Below, piece after piece: positions 27,631-35,356 of a stretch of DNA of 64,000 nucleotides. The stretch is from NCBI RefSeq assembly GCF_900258035.1, contig NZ_OGTP01000011.1:1-64000 (forward strand), written 5' to 3'. The notes beneath the pieces are model-generated. The model was not told the DNA's origin. It searched no databases and worked only from the letters and a program-made list of their open reading frames with translations. The stretch comes from Caballeronia novacaledonica (GTDB taxonomy: Bacteria; Pseudomonadota; Gammaproteobacteria; Burkholderiales; Burkholderiaceae). The position numbers and the translations under genes were made by a program. How positions within the stretch are numbered: position 1 is the first letter of the stretch; each line of letters begins with the position of its first letter.

Positions 27631-28523
27631 GCCTTCGCTCCCTTCGGGACTTCGATGCCCGGAAAAATCTTGATGACCGCGGAATCGTCCTCGCCGCCGT
27701 GACCGGCCGTGGACGCCATCATGAACATCTGGTGCGCCGCCGCCGAAAGCGGCAGCGGAAACTTCGACGTGCGCGCCGTATCCAGCACGAGGCCGAGATC
27801 CTTCACGAAGATATCGACGGCGGAGAGCGGCGTGTAATTGCCCGTCAGAATGTGCGGCACGCGGTTCTCGAACATCCACGAGTTGCCGGCGCTGTGCGTG
27901 ATGACGTCGTAGAGCGCTTCGGGATCGACGCCTTCGCGCAGGCCGAGCGCCATCGCTTCGGCGGCCGCCGCGATATGCACGCCCGCGAGCAACTGGTTGA
28001 TGATCTTCACCTTCGAGCCCGCGCCGTGCGCGTCGCCCAGGCGATAAACCTTGCCCGCGATCGCATCGAGCACGTCTTCGCATGCGGCGTAGGCGTCGGC
28101 GGGGCCGGAGGTCATCATCGTCATGTCGCCGGAATTGGCCTTCGCCGCGCCGCCAGACAAGGGCGCGTCGAGCAGCAGCACGCCTTTTTCGCCGATGCGC
28201 CTGCCTAAATCGGCGGCGAATTGCGGCGATACCGTCGCGCACGCGAGCACGACGCTGCCGGGCTTCATCGCGCCGAGTGCGCCGTTCTCGCCGAACAGCA
28301 CGGCTTCCGTTTGCGCCGCGTTGACCACGACCGTCAGCACGACGCCGCACTTGCCGCCCAGTTCCGCCGGCGATACACACGCGATGCCGCCTTCGGCCGC
28401 GAACGCATCGAGCACGGGCTGGCGCACATCGCACGCATGGACGGCGAAGCCCGCGCGCAACAAGGAGCGCGCGACGCCCATGCCCATTGCGCCCAGCCCG
28501 ATGACTCCCACGTTTCTCGTCAT
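27627..28523 (-). CDS. ltnD: L-threonate dehydrogenase
   Basis: A 298-residue beta-hydroxyacid dehydrogenase oxidising L-threonate to 2-oxo-threonate. N-terminal Rossmann motif GVIGLGAMGMGVARSLL; LDAPLSGGAAKANSGDMTMM (substrate-binding signature); catalytic Lys in GSKVKIINQLLAGVHIAAAAEAM. It follows the FadR-type regulator by 19 bp and is the first enzyme gene. LtnD feeds OtnI, OtnK and OtnC, so L-threonate goes to dihydroxyacetone phosphate and CO2. Confidence 0.92.
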   Translation of the reverse strand: MTRNVGVIGLGAMGMGVARSLLRAGFAVHACDVRQPVLDAFAAEGGIACVSPAELGGKCGVVLTVVVNAAQTEAVLFGENGALGAMKPGSVVLACATVSPQFAADLGRRIGEKGVLLLDAPLSGGAAKANSGDMTMMTSGPADAYAACEDVLDAIAGKVYRLGDAHGAGSKVKIINQLLAGVHIAAAAEAMALGLREGVDPEALYDVITHSAGNSWMFENRVPHILTGNYTPLSAVDIFVKDLGLVLDTARTSKFPLPLSAAAHQMFMMASTAGHGGEDDSAVIKIFPGIEVPKGAKA

Positions 28524-28542
28524 GGCGTTTCTTCCCGATGAA

Positions 28543-29274
28543 TTAGCAGATGCCCGCTTCCGCCAGACGGCGCGCGGCGTTGATGAGATGAGTTTGCGCG
28601 GCGTCGCGCGCGGCGGCGGAATCGTGCGAGCGGATCGCCTCGACGATCGCCGCGTGCTCCTCGCGCACCTGGCGCATGAAATCCTCGCGCAGCGCCTCGT
28701 TGCCGCGCGTGACGAGCGTGCCCGCTTCGAGATACTGGTTCAGAAAGGTGAGGGTTTTCAGGAAGTACGGATTGCCTGTCGCGTTCGCGATTTCGCGATG
28801 AAACGCAACGTCTTCCGCGACGCCGTCCCGGCCTTCGCGAACGGCTTCGTCGATGCGCGCCAGGGCGTCTTCGATGGCGGCGAGTTGTTTGTCGGTGCGA
28901 CGCAGCGCGGCTTCGGACGCGACTTCCGCCTCGATCGCCCGGCGCAGCGCGAGAATCTGCACGACCGCGCCCGGCTCGACCGCCTGCGCGTAATCGATGC
29001 GCAACGGCCGAATGCCCGCCCGCTCGACGATAAACACGCCGCTGCCCTGCCGCGGCTCGACCATGCCTTCGTTCTTCAGACGCGAGATGGCTTCGCGAAT
29101 CACCGTGCGGCTCACGCCGAATTCCTGCGCGAGCACGGCTTCCGTCGGCAGCTTGCCGGCCGCGGCGAAACTGCCCTTCTCGATCAGCTTTTGCAATTGC
29201 TGCGCGACCGAATCGGACAGCGCGCGCGGCGGAATTTTCTCGAACATGCGACTCGATGCGGCTCGTAAAGTCAT
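28543..29274 (-). CDS. FadR-type GntR regulator (FCD domain)
   Basis: A 243-residue regulator, probably of the threonate/erythronate cluster it heads. The winged helix lies at about 10-80 (ALSDSVAQQLQKLI, LPTEAVLAQEFGVSRTVIREAISRL, PRQGSGVFI). The FCD ligand domain has AFHREIANATGNPYF and a metal-type His in REEHAAIVEAI. The ATG at 29274 is preferred over a TTG five codons upstream, which lies in the putative operator TTGTATGATGAC. Confidence 0.88.
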   Translation of the reverse strand: MTLRAASSRMFEKIPPRALSDSVAQQLQKLIEKGSFAAAGKLPTEAVLAQEFGVSRTVIREAISRLKNEGMVEPRQGSGVFIVERAGIRPLRIDYAQAVEPGAVVQILALRRAIEAEVASEAALRRTDKQLAAIEDALARIDEAVREGRDGVAEDVAFHREIANATGNPYFLKTLTFLNQYLEAGTLVTRGNEALREDFMRQVREEHAAIVEAIRSHDSAAARDAAQTHLINAARRLAEAGIC

Positions 29275-29334
29275 CGGGTCATCATACAAGTTTTCGAGAC
29301 GGACTTTGACCGGGGAATAACCCTCGGAGCGATG

Positions 29335-29673
29335 CTATTGCGCGAGCGGTTCGTCGATGAGCGCGAGCGCGTCGCGGATTTCGGAGACGTCGCCGGGGCG
29401 CACGAGCCGCGCGACTTCCTTGCCGCCGAGCATGAAGACGAGCGTCGGCCAGAGCTTCACGCGAAACGAGCGGCCGAGCGGGCGCCCGCTGCCGTCTTCG
29501 ATTTTCATATGCTTCACCGCGCCGTGACCCTGAAACGCCTGCGCGATCAGCGGCTGCGCGGCGCGGCAGAAACCGCACCAGTCGGTGCCGAACTCGACGA
29601 CCATCGGGCCGCTCTGCGCGTCGATCTCGACGCGTTCGGGCGCGGTCTTCGCGTATTCGATATTCATGCTCAT
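29335..29673 (-). CDS. Thioredoxin-family protein
   Basis: A 112-residue cytosolic thioredoxin fold with active site WCGFC (Cys33, Cys36) after VVEFGTD and the cis-proline context KLWPTLVFMLGG. The dipeptide between the cysteines is GF rather than the GP of classical thioredoxin, so the redox potential and partners may differ. It is monocistronic between the FadR-type regulator and the two-unit domain gene. Confidence 0.92.
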   Translation of the reverse strand: MSMNIEYAKTAPERVEIDAQSGPMVVEFGTDWCGFCRAAQPLIAQAFQGHGAVKHMKIEDGSGRPLGRSFRVKLWPTLVFMLGGKEVARLVRPGDVSEIRDALALIDEPLAQ

Positions 29674-29782
29674 GAGGCTCGTCCTTGCGTCTTTTTCGTC
29701 CCGCTGAAGTTAGCAGAAACCTTGCCCGCCTGCCGAAGCGAGCGGGCGCGGGAGACAACGGCCAGCGCAAGGTCAGCGGAAG

Positions 29783-30343
29783 TTACGAACCGACGGCAAT
29801 GGAAGTCACTTCATGATTGGCGCCGCCCGCTATCGTCACCTGTATGTTCATGCGCAGCGCCATCATGAAGAGGTGATTCCGGTTGTCGTAATTGTCCCGG
29901 CTCGGCCACATCTGCGCGCAATAGCGGGAACCGTCGTTCGCCTGAAGGACATAGGTGACCGCCGAGCCCGGATCTTTATCGACGATTCGCATCACCATGC
30001 CCGTGCGGCTGTCCTGTAATTTCAGAAACGAACAACTCAGCGATGGAATGGCCGAATCGCTCGGCGCGACGGCGAGTCCGGTTATGTTTCCGGAATCGTC
30101 GCCGGAAAGGGTAATGGGCAGGCCGTAATCCAGCGCCATCATCAAGAGATTGTTTCTGTTTTCATGTGTGGCGATATTCAACTGGCCGCAATACAACGCG
30201 CCCTCGGCCGTTTTGAGAACGAAATTGACGTTCTCGAGATCGTTCGAATCGATAATGCGGGTGAGAAATCCGCCTTTGACACCCGTGAGCGTAATGCCGC
30301 CTCGAACGAGGCCCGGGTTGGCGCAATTATTAACGTTCTTCAC
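29783..30343 (-). CDS. Unrecognised protein with two tandem ~90-residue domains
   Basis: A 186-residue protein of unknown function with an internal duplication. Unit 1 (about 1-91) and unit 2 (about 99-186) align at RIIDSND/RIVDKDP, NFVLKTAEG/TYVLQANDG, LYCGQL/RYCAQM, ENRNNLLMMAL/DNRNHLFMMAL and the strand PITLSG/QVTIAG. The YC pairs are at 51-52 and 141-142, a 90-residue period. There is no signal peptide or membrane segment. Initiation is at a GTG with AAAAGGA upstream. The downstream same-strand partner of the one-unit gene. Predicted order is strands, helix, strands; a small beta-barrel is likely. Confidence 0.75.
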   Translation of the reverse strand: MKNVNNCANPGLVRGGITLTGVKGGFLTRIIDSNDLENVNFVLKTAEGALYCGQLNIATHENRNNLLMMALDYGLPITLSGDDSGNITGLAVAPSDSAIPSLSCSFLKLQDSRTGMVMRIVDKDPGSAVTYVLQANDGSRYCAQMWPSRDNYDNRNHLFMMALRMNIQVTIAGGANHEVTSIAVGS

Positions 30344-30414
30344 TTACTATCCTTTTTTGTCCAGGATTTTGATTCGCGCGCGTCGAGATCATCGAGCGGC
30401 ACGCCATAGTTCAT

Positions 30415-30765
30415 TTACAGACAATCGGTCCGCACGTGGTTTGTCTGAGTCCCGTCACCGCCGTCGCAAAGCGTATGACCGGGGGCTCCAACCACAGCCG
30501 CTTTCACATAACTGTTTATCCCGCCGAACACCATCACGAATCGCCCGGATTCGAGCGCGAGCCGCAATAGCGCATCGCGGTTGCCCCGGCGCCGGACATC
30601 CATCTGAGCGCAATATTGCTTGCCGTCGGGCGCTTGAACGAGGTAATTCACATAGACCGACGCATCCGAGTCGACGATACGGACGACCACGCCGACCTGC
30701 GCGCCATCCAACGGAATGCCCGCGCAGACGAGCGACGGGATCACCGGCGAACTTCTGATTCTCAT
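30415..30765 (-). CDS. Unrecognised protein with a single copy of the same domain
   Basis: A 116-residue protein of unknown function. Residues about 9-93 match both units of the neighbouring protein: IPSLVC, VVVRIVDSD, VNYLVQAPDG, QYCAQM (YC again at 51-52), GNRDALLRLAL and FVMVFGG. A Cys-containing tail follows (100-116; Cys100, Cys115). A strong ribosome site (AAGGAG) precedes the ATG. It is upstream of the two-unit gene with a 71-bp gap, so both are probably co-transcribed from the AT-rich region at 30.8 kb. Confidence 0.75.
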   Translation of the reverse strand: MRIRSSPVIPSLVCAGIPLDGAQVGVVVRIVDSDASVYVNYLVQAPDGKQYCAQMDVRRRGNRDALLRLALESGRFVMVFGGINSYVKAAVVGAPGHTLCDGGDGTQTNHVRTDCL

Positions 30766-30914
30766 TTAATAACTCCTTACATGAAATGCCGCCATTAATG
30801 CAAATGAAATGGTCTCGACGAGCCGTGTTTTCGTTTTAGAAAAATTTTTTTTCATTTTTAACAGAACGATACATATCGTGCTTTTTATGTAGGTTCTTAA
30901 TCACGGAGGCTTTC
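30766..30914. promoter_or_regulatory. AT-rich divergent regulatory region
   Basis: Markedly AT-rich compared with the rest of the window, with runs such as AAAAATTTTTTTTC and a 14-bp palindrome ACGATACATATCGT (30866-30879). It lies between the two domain genes (minus) and a short frame (plus). The palindrome may be an operator. The base composition suggests acquired DNA and possible H-NS-like silencing. Confidence 0.5.
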
Positions 30915-31019
30915 ATGCAAACTCGGAGTCCGGCCACCGGAAAATCGGATGGCAAAAGCAGAACGCGTGCATTACCCGAAGGCAATGCGCGTCTGCGAGC
31001 CAGCTATTTATATGACTAA
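30915..31019 (+). CDS. Possible 34-residue small protein
   Basis: ATG at 30915 is preceded by GGAGG with 5-nt spacing, the strongest ribosome site in this area. The translation starts MQTRSPATGKSDGK and ends SYLYD; it is basic, with no membrane segment and no family I recognise. It is divergent from the two domain genes. The evidence for expression is only the ribosome site and the position. Confidence 0.35.
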   Translation: MQTRSPATGKSDGKSRTRALPEGNARLRASYLYD

Positions 31020-31137
31020 TAAGATAAGGAAAACGATTAATCGGCTTTGATTTACAGCAACTTTCAGGAGGCTAAATCTAAGGCCAAAATTATGTCAGCC
31101 AATATTTATAACTGTCATTTTTTGAGACATCGCGGGT

Positions 31138-31167
31138 CAAAACAATGCGCCGCCGTTTCGGCGGCGC
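31138..31167 (-). terminator. Terminator-like hairpin after panE
   Basis: A 9-bp perfect stem GCGCCGCCG/CGGCGGCGC with a 3-nt loop (31147-31167). On the minus strand it is followed by ATTGTTTTG. It lies 23 bp past the panE stop codon. Confidence 0.65.
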
Positions 31168-31189
31168 TCGAAACGCGAGTTGCGAAAGC

Positions 31190-32125
31190 TCAGGCGCGCG
31201 CCATGCGCGTGCGGCGCGCGTCATAGGCTTTCAGATGCGAAAAAGCCACCGCCAGCGCCGACAAGCCGACGGTCTCCGTGCGCCGCCGCGCCAGCAAGTC
31301 CCCGACGACGTGGTCCGCCTCGATCGGCGCGCCGTTCTCCAGGTCGCGCAGCATCGACGCGGTCATCAGCGAGCCGCGTTCCGAGAAGAACGCTCGCGCG
31401 CGCGCGACCACCGCCTCGCCCGGCGCGTGCGCGTTGTCGGCGGCGATGCCGCAGCATTCGTCGAAGAGACGGAACAGCAGCGCTTCGCCGCCCGGCGACG
31501 CGAGAATGTCGCCGATGGGCGCGCGCATCAGGCAGGTGCCCGTCGCGAGCGTCGCGAGGAACACCCACTTGTCCCACATCGATTGCAGGATGTCCTCGCT
31601 CACGTTCAGCTCGAAGCCCGCGCCGCCGAGTTGCGCGGCGATCGCGTCGATGCGCGCCGAGCGGCCGCCGGCGCGTTCGCCGATGGTCATCGAATGCATG
31701 TTGTTCAGATGCAGGATTTCGCCTTCGGCGTCGAGCGTCGCGGCGATCACGCATTGGCCGCCGAGCACGTTCGCCGGATCGAAACGCGCATCGAGCGCGT
31801 CGAGATGGCCCATGCCGTTCAGGAGCGGCAGGATCGCCGTGTTCGGGCCGGCCGCGGGCGCAAAGGAATCGATCGCGCCTTGCAGGTCGTAGGCCTTGCA
31901 GCTCAACAGCACGAGATCGTAAGGCTGGCCGATGTCCTTCGCGAGCACCATCGGCGGACAGGCGAACGCGAGGTCGCCTTCCGGGCTCTTCACTTTCAGG
32001 CCGCATTGCCGCAGCCGCTCCGCTCGACGCTCGCGCACGAGGAAGGTCACGTCCCTGCCCGCTTCGAGCAACCGCGCGCCGAAATATCCGCCGATGGCCC
32101 CCGCGCCCACTACCAGAATCCGCAT
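31190..32125 (-). CDS. panE: 2-dehydropantoate 2-reductase
   Basis: A 311-residue NADPH enzyme reducing ketopantoate to pantoate for coenzyme A synthesis (or a paralogue acting on related 2-oxo acids). Seen are the Rossmann motif ILVVGAGAIGGYFGARLLEAG, LLSCKAYDLQ with the catalytic Lys, LPLLNGMGHLD, and in the helical domain WDKWVFLATLATGTCL. The gene stands alone. Family members outside pantothenate operons often have uncertain substrates, so the name is a family call. Confidence 0.85.
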   Translation of the reverse strand: MRILVVGAGAIGGYFGARLLEAGRDVTFLVRERRAERLRQCGLKVKSPEGDLAFACPPMVLAKDIGQPYDLVLLSCKAYDLQGAIDSFAPAAGPNTAILPLLNGMGHLDALDARFDPANVLGGQCVIAATLDAEGEILHLNNMHSMTIGERAGGRSARIDAIAAQLGGAGFELNVSEDILQSMWDKWVFLATLATGTCLMRAPIGDILASPGGEALLFRLFDECCGIAADNAHAPGEAVVARARAFFSERGSLMTASMLRDLENGAPIEADHVVGDLLARRRTETVGLSALAVAFSHLKAYDARRTRMARA

Positions 32126-32155
32126 GTCTCGCTCCTGTTGGTCAGATGCACCGCT

Positions 32156-32539
32156 TCAAGCCTGCCACACGCCATAGCCCGCTTCCCGCAAGCCGATCGC
32201 CAGTTCCACTTCCATGTCGCGCGCGCCGTCGTAGGGCATCGGGTTGTACATCTCGTACAGATGCGGCAGGAGCCGCAGCCCGAACTCGCGCACGAAACGG
32301 TTCGACTGGATGCCCGCCTTGTGCTTGTCGAAACGCACGTCGGGATCGATGCCCGTCATGCCCACGTAGACGAACGGCTTGCCGGTCACGTAGTCCGGAT
32401 TCGCGCGGCGAAAACGCGCTTCGTTCCAGACGGCGCCGGAGAGTTCGATCACGTAGACGGAATAATGATGGCTGCGCGCGCGCCGGGAGGGCGGCATGTT
32501 CCGGGTGGCCTTCGCGGCGTGCTCGTTGCGGGCGTTCAT
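32156..32539 (-). CDS. GIY-YIG-like small protein
   Basis: A 127-residue protein. A basic N-terminus (about 1-25) precedes HYSVYVIEL and, after about 20 residues, FVYVGMTGIDPDVRFDKHKAG. Its spacing of Tyr, YVG, Arg and His resembles the GIY-YIG nuclease core. The C-terminus has NPMPYDGARDMEVELAIGLREAGYGVWQA. The catalytic Glu could be in MEVELA. A nuclease activity is not established. The ATG at 32539 is chosen as the start of the conserved region; upstream codons have no ribosome site. Confidence 0.7.
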   Translation of the reverse strand: MNARNEHAAKATRNMPPSRRARSHHYSVYVIELSGAVWNEARFRRANPDYVTGKPFVYVGMTGIDPDVRFDKHKAGIQSNRFVREFGLRLLPHLYEMYNPMPYDGARDMEVELAIGLREAGYGVWQA

Positions 32540-32778
32540 TCTAAGACGGCGCGACGCCAGGCGCTCGATCGTGCGGCGCGCCCCCTGCCGGATGCGCCTC
32601 GAAGTGGTAAATTCGGGGCGGTCTGCGCTCGCGCAAGACGATTGGATCGCCGCACGGCCCATCGAGCCGCCGATCGAACCCGAGACGACCTCTCACGCGA
32701 GCGCCGCTCCCATCGACACGTTTTCATCCCGAAGCCGCGCCACGAGCCGCGTACGCTTCGGTTATCCGGAGATCAAGC

Positions 32779-34185
32779 ATGAGCAAACAAGCTATCGGCG
32801 TGGTGGGCCTCGCCGTCATGGGCCGCAATCTGGCCTTGAATATCGAGAGCCGCGGTCACGCCGTTTCGGTCTACAACCGCAGCCGCGCCAAAACCGACGA
32901 ACTGATTGCCGAGAATCCCGACAAGAAGCTCGTGCCGACCTACACGCTCGAAGAGTTCGTCGAGTCCCTCGAAAAGCCGCGCCGCATCCTGATGATGGTG
33001 AAGGCGGGCGCCGGCACCGACGAAACCATCGCTTCGCTGCGTCCGCTGCTCGAAAAGGGCGACATTCTCATCGACGGCGGCAACACGCATTTCACCGACA
33101 CCATCCGCCGCAATCAGGATCTCGCGAAGTCGGGGCTGCATTTCATCGGCACGGGCGTGTCGGGCGGCGAGGAAGGCGCGCTGAAAGGCCCGTCGATCAT
33201 GCCGGGCGGACAGAAGGAAGCCTACGAACTCGTCGCGCCGATCCTCACCGAGATCGCGGCGAAGGCGCCGGACGGCGAGCCGTGCGTCGCGTACATGGGT
33301 CCGGACGGCGCGGGCCATTTCGTGAAAATGGTGCACAACGGCATCGAGTACGGCGACATGCAACTGATCGCCGAGAGCTATGACGTGCTCAAGCGCGTCG
33401 CCGGTTTGTCGAACGAAGAACTGGGCAAGGTGTATGTCGAGTGGAATCAGGGCGAGCTGGACAGCTATCTGATCGAGATCACGTCGAAGATCTTCTCGAA
33501 GAAAGACGACGAAACCGGCAAGGATCTCGTCGATGTCATTCTCGACCGCGCCGCGCAAAAGGGCACCGGCAAGTGGACGAGCCAGAATGCGTTGGACCTC
33601 GGCGCGCCGTTGCCTTTGATCACGGAAGCGGTGTTCGCGCGCGTGCTGTCGTCGCTCAAGACGCAGCGTGTCGCGGCGGCGAAGGTGCTGTCCGGCCCGA
33701 CGCCGAAGTTCGATGGCGATCGCGCGGCGTTCGTCGAGTCGGTGCGGCGGGCGTTGTATCTGTCGAAAATCGTGTCTTATGCGCAAGGCTTTGCGCAGTT
33801 GCGCGCGTCGTCGGAAGAGTACAACTGGGATCTGCATTACGGCGAGATCGCCAAGATCTTCCGCGCGGGCTGCATCATCCGCGCGCGCTTCCTGCAGAAG
33901 ATCACCGACGCGTATGAGAAGAATCCGCAGCTCGCGAATCTGCTGCTCGATCCGTATTTCAGCGATATCGCCGCGAAGTATCAGGAAGCATTGCGCGACG
34001 TGATCGTCGCGGCCGTGAAAGCGGGGATTCCGGTGCCCGCGTTCTCGTCGGCGATCGCCTATTTCGACGGGTATCGGTCGGAACGGCTGCCCGCGAATCT
34101 CGTGCAGGCGCAGCGGGATTTCTTCGGCGCGCATACGTTCGAGCGCACGGACAAGGAAGGGAGCTTTCACGCGAACTGGGCGTGA
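32779..34185 (+). CDS. gnd: 6-phosphogluconate dehydrogenase (decarboxylating)
   Basis: A 468-residue NADP enzyme converting 6-phosphogluconate to ribulose 5-phosphate and CO2 in the oxidative pentose phosphate pathway. N-terminal [41 protein letters not shown], and the catalytic Lys/substrate motif [19 protein letters not shown]. The C-terminal helical dimer domain ends near [16 protein letters not shown]. The length is that of the long Gnd class. It is followed directly by an intrinsic terminator. Confidence 0.97.
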   Translation: MSKQAIGVVGLAVMGRNLALNIESRGHAVSVYNRSRAKTDELIAENPDKKLVPTYTLEEFVESLEKPRRILMMVKAGAGTDETIASLRPLLEKGDILIDGGNTHFTDTIRRNQDLAKSGLHFIGTGVSGGEEGALKGPSIMPGGQKEAYELVAPILTEIAAKAPDGEPCVAYMGPDGAGHFVKMVHNGIEYGDMQLIAESYDVLKRVAGLSNEELGKVYVEWNQGELDSYLIEITSKIFSKKDDETGKDLVDVILDRAAQKGTGKWTSQNALDLGAPLPLITEAVFARVLSSLKTQRVAAAKVLSGPTPKFDGDRAAFVESVRRALYLSKIVSYAQGFAQLRASSEEYNWDLHYGEIAKIFRAGCIIRARFLQKITDAYEKNPQLANLLLDPYFSDIAAKYQEALRDVIVAAVKAGIPVPAFSSAIAYFDGYRSERLPANLVQAQRDFFGAHTFERTDKEGSFHANWA

Positions 34186-34205
34186 TGGCGTCAGCGTAAG
34201 TGCGA

Positions 34206-34237
34206 ACGGGGCGGCTTGCGGGCCGCCCCGTTTTTTA
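34206..34237 (+). terminator. Intrinsic terminator after gnd
   Basis: A 10-bp perfect stem ACGGGGCGGC/GCCGCCCCGT with a 6-nt loop, followed by six T residues. The T-run overlaps the stop codon of the convergent oxidoreductase gene. Confidence 0.92.
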
Positions 34238-35356
34238 TCCCAGCGCCACCCACTCGCCGTTCCGCTCGCCGCTCCTCAATACGGCATCGACGAACCTCAG
34301 TCCCGCGACTCCATCCTCGACGGTCGTCAGCCAGTCGTCTCCCTGCGTGGTTCCGCTCGCGATGCACGCCGCCGCGTCCGTATAAAGCTGCGCAAACGCT
34401 TCCAGATACCCTTCCGGATGCCCCGCCGGAACGCGCGTCGCATGCAGCGCTTCGGGGCTTTGCACGCGCCCGCGCGTGATCCGTTCCGACGCGCCGCCGA
34501 TCGGCGTGAACCACAATTCGTTCGGCGTCTGTTGATCGAATGCGATGCCCGCCTTCGTGCCGTACACACGCAGGCGCAACGCATTCTCCTCGCCCGCCGC
34601 GACCTGGCTCGCCCATAACATGCCGCGCGCGCCGCCGGGATAACGGAACATCGCCTGCACGTGATCGTCGACACGGCGATGCGGCACGAACGTCGTCACG
34701 TCCGCCGACAATTCCGCCGGCCGCATGCCGGTCACGTATTCCGCGAGCTGATACGCGTGCGTGCCGATATCGCCGAGACAGCCCGCCGGACCCGCCAGCG
34801 CCGGATCGGTGCGCCACAGCGCCTGCCGGTTCGCCTGCGTCTCGACGGGCAGCGACAGCCAGTCCTGCGCATACTCCACCTGCACGACGCGAATGTCGCC
34901 GAGCAGGCCGCGCCGCACCATCCCGCGCGCGTGACGCACGAGCGGATAGCCCGTGTACGTGTAAGTCACCGCGAACACGCGATCCTTGTCGCGCGCGAGT
35001 TTCGCCAGCGCCTCGCCTTCATCGAGCGATACGGTGAGCGGCTTGTCGCAAATCACGTGAATGCCGGCTTCGAGAAACGCCGTGGCGACCGGCGCATGCA
35101 GATGATTCGGCGTGACGATCGCCACCGCCTCGATGCCGTCCGAGCGCCCCGCCTCGATGCGCGCCATCTCGCGATAATCGTCGTAGCTGCGCGCAAGCCC
35201 GATCGCCGCCGCGCTCGACGCCGCGCGCCGCGCATCCGACGACAACGCGCCCGCGACGAGCTCATAACGATCGTCGAGCCGCGCCGCGATCCGATGCACC
35301 GCGCCGATGAACGCGCCCTCGCCGCCGCCGACCATGCCCAAGCGCACGCGATTCAT
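34235..35356 (-). CDS. Gfo/Idh/MocA-family sugar oxidoreductase
   Basis: A 373-residue NAD(P)-dependent dehydrogenase. Rossmann domain with GMVGGGEGAFIGAVHRIA, VTPNHLHAPVATAFLEAG and the characteristic dipeptide region ICDKPLTVSLDEG carrying Lys-Pro. The C-terminal beta-sheet domain has CLGDIGTHAYQLAEYVTG with Asp/His active-site residues. It ends a LacI-regulated ABC-transporter operon and overlaps the IolE-like gene by 4 nt. It probably oxidises the imported sugar or polyol to a keto form for that isomerase. Exact substrate unknown (inositol-like candidates). Confidence 0.9.
   Translation of the reverse strand: MNRVRLGMVGGGEGAFIGAVHRIAARLDDRYELVAGALSSDARRAASSAAAIGLARSYDDYREMARIEAGRSDGIEAVAIVTPNHLHAPVATAFLEAGIHVICDKPLTVSLDEGEALAKLARDKDRVFAVTYTYTGYPLVRHARGMVRRGLLGDIRVVQVEYAQDWLSLPVETQANRQALWRTDPALAGPAGCLGDIGTHAYQLAEYVTGMRPAELSADVTTFVPHRRVDDHVQAMFRYPGGARGMLWASQVAAGEENALRLRVYGTKAGIAFDQQTPNELWFTPIGGASERITRGRVQSPEALHATRVPAGHPEGYLEAFAQLYTDAAACIASGTTQGDDWLTTVEDGVAGLRFVDAVLRSGERNGEWVALG

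Noticed and set aside
31092..31226. A 44-codon plus-strand frame starting MSANIYNCHF
   Set aside because: The nearest AGGAGG is about 20 nt away and the frame runs through the panE terminator into the end of panE.
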